A stretch of DNA of 64,000 nt from Gloeopeniophorella convolvens (Eukaryota > Basidiomycota > Agaricomycetes > Russulales): the NCBI GenBank assembly GCA_022496205.1, contig WTXD01000064.1, forward strand, positions 1-64,000. The letters are read 5' to 3'. Numbering within the stretch: the first letter of the stretch is position 1; the number at the start of each line of letters is the position of its first letter. Below are positions 57,138-64,000 of the stretch, piece after piece. A model generated the notes under the pieces. The model did not search any database and was not told the origin of the DNA. It saw nothing but the letters and a program-made list of their open reading frames with translations. A program made the position numbers and the translations under genes.

Positions 57138-59841
57138 GCAGGACGGTGTCGCGCGGGACGGGGGGCGCCGAGCGGCTGCGGCCGGTGAGGAACGAGAGGC
57201 CTTTGAGCGCGGGGATGGCGATGGGGCGCAGGACGGGCGTGCCGCCCACGCTAGGCGAGCGCTGGGTTGGCTGTGCGGGCGCGAGGGCGGGGTGCGCTGC
57301 GTCCGGGCGCGCGGACAGCTGGGGCGCGGAGCCTTTGCGTTTCAGGGGCGGCGCGGCGTGCAGGTTCTGGGAGCTGTACTGCGGCGGGACGTAGGAGGAC
57401 ACCTCGCCGTGGCGTGCGCCTTCGTTGTCGAATTCGTCGTATATCTCCTCGCCTATGAGCTCTGAATGGGGGTGTTATTACGCCTGTCTCGGTAGAGTCG
57501 GGTATGTATGTATGGTGCCCACCTTCGAGAACGTCCTCGAGCGTGATGATGCCGAGGGGAGCAATGTAAGGGTCGAAGCCGAGGAGGAACTGAAGGGTGC
57601 TTGCTCATTAATCTCCGTCGCATCGATCGCATACATCCGCGGTCTGCTCACCTCGTCGGCACCTTCCTTGCCGAGAACGGCGTCCGCAGGCATGCTCTGC
57701 TCCAAACCGGGCGCGAACGCAAGCTGAACGAGGCTGTCCTTCTTTGAACGAGGCTGGCTGCCCTGGACCCCGGGTGCAGACTCGGGCTCGGGCTTGGGCT
57801 CGTGGTGGACAGTGCCCATCTCGACGTCTTCGATGCGGACCCGCTTCTTACTGCCCTTGCGTTTCTTTCTGAATGAGAACGACGTCTGCCTTCGTCCTTG
57901 TCCGATCCGGCTTCGCCTGGGAGCGTGCCGTCGCGGTCGCTGGTGCCGGTCACGCTGCCGTCGCTGGTCAGGGAGCGATCCGAGCCCCGCCTCTTGGCCT
58001 TCTTGCGTTTCGAGCGGGGGCCTCGAGCCTCTTCCTCGTCCGAGGATGAGTCAGAGGATGAGTCAGAGATGCCGACGCGATTCTTGATACGCTGCGTGAG
58101 GCCTTTCTTCACAGCTTTCTTCACAGAGGAAGCCTTCTCAACCGAAGTCCGCGATACAATGGCCATATGAGAGCGGCCTTCTTGGAAGACATCAAGGACG
58201 CCGAGCAGGGGCTCGTTCTTGGCGATAGTGGGGACTTTGTGCAACGGGAGGCTGCGCACGGGGACCGCGTCCCCGGGGTCGAGAAGAACACACTGATCGA
58301 CGTGTAAGCCAAGCGTGTGAAGCGGAGGACAAAGAGCGACTGTACCTGTTTGACCAGAAGTACGCCTACGATTCGCTTCACCTTGACGGTCTGGCCGTCG
58401 GTCGTGGGCAGGTCGACCTCCTCGTACACCGGAACTCGGCTGTGACCCGTAAGGCAAACCTTCCGGAGCGTTTCATAATCGAGCTTGGCGTCAATGGACA
58501 ACATGAAAACATTCTCAATCTTGGTCATTGACTGTCAGGAACCCGCACTGTCAGCACATGATTATTAAGGAAAGGCTCGAGTACGTACCTGCATGGCGGT
58601 CTTCTCCTGGAGGTCGAGAGTTGCACCAATAATGGTGACAGTGTCAGAGCGCAAGTCTCCACCATACTCTCCGACAGACGAATGGAGTGCAATGAGTTCC
58701 TTCAGCTCTGTGAGACAAACATGAGCAGGAGGGGATGATTGAGCAACGGAACTTCTGACCAGCACGACGGTAGATAATGCCGTGATGGGGGCCAAGCGTC
58801 AATTCCAAGAGTTTCGCGATAGGCCAGGCGACGATTCCCTGTATGCGGACAGTCAGCGATGATTAGTGGCCACAGAGCTAGACGCACAAGGGTCCAGAGG
58901 AGAACGCGCACGAACGGCACCATCTTGGCGCCGATGTAAAGGCCATGACGAGTGCAGACTGACTGCGGGATAATCTCTGCGAAGCTGGGAGAGAGAGGTC
59001 AGGTGATATCCGTGGGAGTCGATAGGACACCAAAGCCGATCGCGTCTGTGCCAAGATAGTGCATGCCGAGCCCGATCCTCCAGCATCGTCTCCCATCAGA
59101 GACTAACGTGGACAGCACCAGACTGCAAAACGCAACACGACTGCTTCGGTTGCTGGCTGACGGACGTAGGACAGAGGAGCGGCTGGGGTGACGTCACCCA
59201 ACGGGAAGACATTGACGCCCAATAGCCTTCCCGGCCCCGACAACGGCACGTAGTCCAGTGAAAGTTGACACGGCAAACAAAGGCACGACCGCATTCAGAG
59301 ACGAATAAGAGTACTGAAACTCACATGACGATGAGCACCGTGCTGACAATGACACTCTGCACCCCTCCCCCAAGGATGGGATCCGAGATGACGGGGAGTG
59401 TCTCATTGGTGATCATATTCGCGAGAAGCAGCGTTACGAGGAGCAGGTGCCCATTCTGACGGATAGGCATGATCTTGTTCGCGTATTTGCGCTGCTTGCT
59501 GCGCAGCGGGGAATGAGATAAGCGCGGGGTATGACGACGGAGGGGGGTGACACGACGTACGGGGTGCCGCTTATACTCAACACATGAAGCTGGGTCTCGT
59601 CGAGCGACATATAGCCCAATGTCAGACCGGCAAAGATGCCGGAGAGTATGACAAGGACTGGCATGAGGACCGCGCCGGCGATGAACGCGCCATCGTGTTT
59701 GTCGCTGTCGCGCTTGACGAACTGGTGCGTGGCCGCACTGGATATGTCAGGTATGCTGGGCACATGTTGGGAAAGAGATGCGGCAAGAGACCAGAAGAGA
59801 GAAGGGGAGGATATGGACGGTATCAAAGGCGGGGGTACCAT
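56587..59841 (-). CDS. CNNM/Mam3-type membrane protein (DUF21 plus CBS pair)
   Basis: A relative of yeast Mam3 and animal CNNM proteins, linked to metal-ion homeostasis at vacuolar or plasma membranes. The start at 59841 gives a short lumenal head, then ILSGIFAGLTLGYMSLDETQ and LHVLSISGTP, the first part of DUF21. Further exons add membrane helices and FAEIIPQSVCTRHGLYIGAK, AELKELIALHS and GATLDLQEKTAMQ. The CBS part includes TKIENVFMLSIDAKLDYETL, GHSRVPVYEE, VKRIVGVLLVKQ, VPTIAKNEPLLGVLDVFQEG and PLGIITLEDVLEELIGEEIYDEFD. A Ser/Asp-Glu tract (about 58020-58080) interrupts the CBS pair. The tail carries about thirteen Ala encoded by GCC-type repeats (57103-57137) and proline runs. The stop is at 56587. 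Introns are short and in frame. Confidence 0.88.
57103..57137 (+). repeat. GGC trinucleotide run encoding poly-alanine
   Basis: About eleven to thirteen GCG/GGC units in a row inside the CNNM-like coding region, read as Ala on the minus strand and followed by a proline run. Length probably varies between strains. Confidence 0.85.
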
Positions 59842-59955
59842 AAGTTGTCGGTTCGGTGTGCCGCGTTCTCGTGCCGCCCGACCTTTATAACTCACAGCAC
59901 CACCGCTTGCCACGCTCACGTAAGCGCCCTTACGTCCCTTTTTCAACCCACCCCG

Positions 59956-60393
59956 ATGCACCTGGCGATTTGTCCACTCAACGTCAGCCTCGCCCTGTCC
60001 TTCTATTGTGCCCTTGCACCCGCCAGCATGCGGGAAGCAAGCTTGGACCCAGTGTTCTCAACTGATGATGTAGATGCCCTCGTTGCGAGCCACGAGGCGG
60101 CTGGGCGACTGTTGCCGCCATGGCCTCGGGCCCGGGCGATCGCCGCAGCGGAGGCTGCAGCGCTTTTCTACCAGGTGCGGCACCGTTTCGCTCCAGCACC
60201 CGGTGAACTGACCGCACGGCCTCCCCAATCGAGGTTCGCAAGTAGCACGAGCAGGTGCGCCCACGATGCGTGCACATTGCAAGCAGACGTCGTCCTCGCC
60301 ACAAAGAAACGACGTCGCGCTCATCAATTAAGTTACATCAGACCCCAATTTCTCGGAAATTATTATTCATACGAAACGGACACGCAGAAATGA
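59956..60393 (+). CDS. hypothetical protein, single exon
   Basis: An open frame from a Met at 59956 (MHLAICPLNVSLALSFYCAL) to 60393, about 145 residues. The first 20 residues or so are hydrophobic and could be a signal peptide. The middle is alanine-rich (RARAIAAAEAAALFYQV) and the tail is basic. It faces away from the CNNM-like gene with 114 bp between starts, so the two could share a promoter. No domain was recognised. It may be an open frame without function. Confidence 0.35.
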   Translation: MHLAICPLNVSLALSFYCALAPASMREASLDPVFSTDDVDALVASHEAAGRLLPPWPRARAIAAAEAAALFYQVRHRFAPAPGELTARPPQSRFASSTSRCAHDACTLQADVVLATKKRRRAHQLSYIRPQFLGNYYSYETDTQK

Positions 60394-63300
60394 GTCCCGG
60401 TGGTGCAAGTGCGGAGGCTCCATGGAACATGGTGCGGTCATTTTTGCCTGCACAGCCTCGTCTCATGCAGCTTCCCGACTTCAATGTCGCGACGATTCAT
60501 TTCAGATAGCGAGACTGACGTGTACAGATTACACAACTCTGCGGTATCGATGTTAGGAAAACGGGACCCGTGCCAGCACTTGTCTGCTGACAAGAAAAGT
60601 TGAAACTGAGAACAAACGTCGGTGGCGAGCTGGGGGTGTGGCTACAACACAAACGTCCTGGACACAAACCGACCTCAAATAATAGGAGAAATGAGCACTC
60701 GTTCATTACACATCACCAGTAACGGCATGTGTTACGCCTCTACAGAGACTCAACAAGGTGACGTGAGTGCTCAGTGCATCCTTATCGGTACGACATCGAA
60801 ATTCCTCTTATCCAGAGCCGGAATAATCGCACGTTTGTGCCCCACGAATCCCAGGCATTCCCTTGCTCAGTAGTCGCCGTGGTACAAGGGAAGCTATCGT
60901 GCGTGAGTCCCAAGTCCTCTGCGGTGTGCTTGACCATTTGCTGGCGAGGCTGATTCGAGTACGTTGCGCTGCAACGCATCGATGTCCTTCATGTTTTCAT
61001 TTCGTTTTGCGGAAATATGTGTCGCAAAACCACGAATACGGCCTTACTTATCAGATATCAAGGTTCAGCAACTCGATCGCAACTTCTATCAGAGCTTGCG
61101 TTTAAATCGGACGCGCATGTCGGCCGAGTACCTTCCGTTCCAGCGGCTGTGATCTTTCCCTGTGGCATCCCTTGCTCGAGACTGTCTCCTTCTCGAACGA
61201 CTGGAACGTCTGCGGTGCGCTCGGCCGAAGAAACGACGCCGCGGTCCAAGGCACCATCCTGTGAAGAGTCCTGCATGAAGCCCCTGCATGCGCAAGCCGC
61301 GTCCCAGATAAGGAGACGCCGTCTCGCGTTCACACTCGCCTTGCCTTCGCTGGCGCGCGGTATAGGTACCAGGCGAGCGGACCAGCCGAAGCTGGCCATA
61401 TCTGGGTATGTTCTAGGCCGGAACCCTGCGCATTTGGCTCGGCACCTCGCTCGGGAGGCGCCGGTCGAACGCCCATTCCCTTCTGCCTTCCGCAGCCTCT
61501 ATCTGACTGCCATCTGGACAGTGCACGAGCCGTCGGCATTGCGTCGGGCCAAGGTGCGAGCGCCTGCCCAGGATGCAGGGTACGGCACAACCCTGGAGCC
61601 GCGGCAGTATCACGAGCGTGGCACCGAATCCTGGAGGTAGTCTTCGACAGGCCCTTGCAGAGGTGTGCAGGCGCGCCGTCCTGGCCTGCTGCTACGGAAG
61701 CTCGCGCCGAATGGCGGCCGCTCGGAGCGAGTCGGCGTGAAGTGGCTGCCCTTCACGGCATCGTCTACGTAGGGCACGGCGCATGACGGAAGCCAATTCC
61801 GGGTCTGCTGCCAAACCCCCGCTCTAGTGGTGGCACATTCGCAGTTGCCAACTGCGGACCTTGAGATGACATCTGTCATGTTCCTGCTTTTGACTCTTCC
61901 CCGCATTCTCCTCGCGCGGGGTTCTTCCTGCATCGGCGCTGCCAGCCATCTGGACCACACGCGGGGTAAGCGAGCGCGTGGTCAGCATGACCGCACTGAT
62001 TGCGGCAGCGGTGATGACGATATGATCCCATGACCGAGTTGTACGCAATCTATGGATAACCCTCCACCAGGGCGTTGACGATGCGTTCTCGTCTCCTAGA
62101 CGCGAAGCCTCACGTGCGTTACACACTCTGTGGGCGTAATGGTATTGCCACCTTGCGCATCCTGATTTAAAGACATGCTATACCCATAAATGTGTGGTCA
62201 CAGACAGAATGGAGAGATTGAAACATCACCTTTAAACGTTAACCTCTCGGTTGTTACAGTAGGAGGCGCAGAAGAGATGAACGGAAAATCTGATGCACTT
62301 TACGCTCTTCATGCACTGCTACGAACCATTTCGCCGCACGGGATGCTGACGAAGATAAGTTACAGAAGCTGCCGTGCTAGACTAATAGAACGTTGCGCGT
62401 CCCAGATGAGTTTCAATGCCGGAGCCTACATGGGTATGTCGCGCTTGCCACCCGTATCGCATTAGGTGGCGTCGATTGGAGGGGCCACCTTGGCGTTGTC
62501 CGTTGCAGTAATTAGAGTTTAAGAACTGCACGTCATTGGAAAAACGAGCCCAAGTCCGGCTCCTGCACTCCGCGAGCTCAGGGGTAACTATTCGTGGCAC
62601 GTTGCCATGACCCATCTGAGGCCGCCCACACCACCATCCCAGGATCGCATGGGCGCATCGTCCCACGGCATGCTTCGGGAATGGACCACATGTTGACTGC
62701 CAGTGGCCACCCCCGCATGCAGGAATGCTAAGATAAGGGAACGATTGGAAATGATAGCGCTGGACAGTCAACGGGTGGCGCAAGGTCCCAGAGCTGCCAA
62801 GTAGGCTATCCACGAGATACATCTACTTCTTCGAGGGCCAGAAGCAGGAAGCAGTGCAGACGCCGGGCATCTGTCCCAGTTAACGGGGACAAGCCGGCGC
62901 ATCCCAGTCTCCACGACCCCATTTTGAGTCTCGAGCAGAGAAGGCGCGAATGTTCCTGAGGTGGAAAGCCAAAGCGGGCGAGAGAATCGAGACGGATGGT
63001 TCCTGGAATGAGGGGCTCACTTGATCAGGCTCGTGCTTCAGCGGGTCACCTGCGCGCGGACTTGACAGTCGTGGGACGAGCGAAGCGACTGCGCAGTGAG
63101 ACGCGGGCGAGGAACAGAGCTGGTTGCCATGGGATAATTTAAGGGTGTGGCCGTCGTCACTCGCATGTTATCAGGCCATCGGGACACGCAGTCTGCTGGG
63201 TGCGACCATGGTGGACTGGTGGCGCGCTCATATCGGTCACGTTCGCTGTGGTCAGGGACATGGGCTCGGGAAGCACCGCTTCTGACTGCGTGACGTATCT

Positions 63301-63795
63301 GTAGCATCTTTTCGACTCAGTCCAGGAGTAACCTGTCACCTAATTTGTTCAAAACTGCCAACCGTACTAATTGAGCTCACCTGATAGTTTGCTTTATTTG
63401 TGGGAGGCCGGCGAGATACTCCCATGGATGTACGCCAACTCACAGACATACTGAATACCAGTTGTCAAGAGGTGGGCCGTGGCAAACGGACTCATGCGGT
63501 CGGCGGTACAGTGCTTGTCACCGACGTAGATAGCGCCCTGAAAGTAACCACAACACCATGGCAAGGTTGATGTAAAATTTTGTAAGGACCAAAGCTCTAT
63601 CTCCGCTGCTTTCCTGGAGGGTGCACGATTGTGGTCATGGGGCGTATCATCTCCACAAGTCTCGCACGTTTTCAAAGATACAGTTTAAGCTTTTATTTTA
63701 CGCCCTGTGTGAAGCAGCGTCTTTCAAATGAGCCCTCGGAGGCGAAGATGTGCGTGCCTTGGACAGGGGAAGCTTCTTGAGCTCTGATCTTTCTC
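60394..63795. other. long stretch without a supportable gene
   Basis: About 3.4 kb with many short frames on both strands (for example 61017-61640 plus and 62382-62822 minus). None has a domain, a signal peptide or a consistent exon chain. It could hold decayed transposon or gene remains that I cannot identify by eye. Confidence 0.45.
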
Positions 63796-64000
63796 TCAGT
63801 AGAAATTCAAGTTCTCTGGCTCAGGAGAGCGAGCCTCCAGATTCGGCACATGAGCAAGGCCATCTGTAGAAAATAATCAGGGGAACTCAGCGCTGTGGGT
63901 GGCGCAACTTGCATTCGATAGCAGTCGCGGGACGGGCGGCAGTGACGGCTGCCTGCAGCACAAGGACTAAGATAGAAATAGAGGCGACGAGGAAACGCAT
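63796..64000 (-). CDS. small secreted peptide, family member G, with GC-AG intron
   Basis: The start codon occupies the last three bases of the window. Exons are 64000-63913 and 63863-63796, joined by a 49-nt intron with a GC donor (GCAAGT) and AG acceptor. A GT donor one base further in gives the wrong phase. The signal peptide (MRFLVASISILVLVLQAAV) is followed by TAARPATAIE, then YGLAHVPNLEARSPEPENLN then FY and a stop. The product is about 51 residues. The mature part is cysteine-free and has the E-A-x-SP arrangement of its relatives 32 kb away. The promoter lies outside the window. Confidence 0.6.

Noticed and set aside
61017..62822. 207- and 146-codon frames in the right-hand gap
   Set aside because: No recognisable domain, signal peptide or exon continuation. 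They are unconvincing as genes.

Overview
The window reads as nuclear DNA of a basidiomycete fungus, most likely a wood-decay polypore. Genes are split by many GT-AG introns of about 50-60 nt. The families are ones I associate with Agaricomycetes: a Goodbye-NACHT-ankyrin STAND protein, tandem ER-anchored P450s, basidiomycete multi-pass membrane proteins and a UstYa-like protein. No ribosomal RNA, tRNA or CRISPR array was recognised. All exon structures below were joined by eye.

Layout. About 1-46 kb is an accessory-looking region with long intergenic stretches, decayed copies and a transposon. It holds: a multi-pass membrane protein gene (202-1635) with a frame break; a decayed M20 peptidase-like gene (3346-4300); a Mutator-like element with 9-bp target duplications that carries a PPR gene fragment (6059-7925); a large NLR-type gene (8842-13348); a conserved hypothetical gene (14134-14957); an intact M20 carboxypeptidase S-like gene (15448-17884); a UstYa/DUF3328 gene (21267-21937); a second copy of the membrane protein (22903-24350); an Old Yellow Enzyme with altered active-site residues (27755-29021); and four head-to-tail P450 genes on the minus strand (34434-45681), the second of which is a pseudogene.

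The most interesting content is a family of tiny secreted-peptide genes threaded through this region. There are six between 18.3 and 31.8 kb, one on the last base of the window (63796-64000), and a frame-broken relative at 33247-33484. All are on the minus strand. The seven intact ones encode about 46-54 residues, have a cleavable signal peptide and one 49-60 nt phase-1 intron at the same place, and end in a cysteine-free tail built on an S/T-P motif. They are too short and too intron-split for ordinary ORF calling. Lying among a UstYa-like protein, P450s, an ene-reductase and a peptidase, they could be precursors of modified peptides or a lineage-specific secreted peptide family. That link is inference.

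About 46.5-60 kb is GC-rich and housekeeping: Noc1/Mak21-type ribosome biogenesis factor, acireductone dioxygenase, F-box protein, a degenerate Ras-like protein, a CNNM/Mam3 membrane protein and a small hypothetical gene. From 60.4 to 63.8 kb I see no supportable gene.
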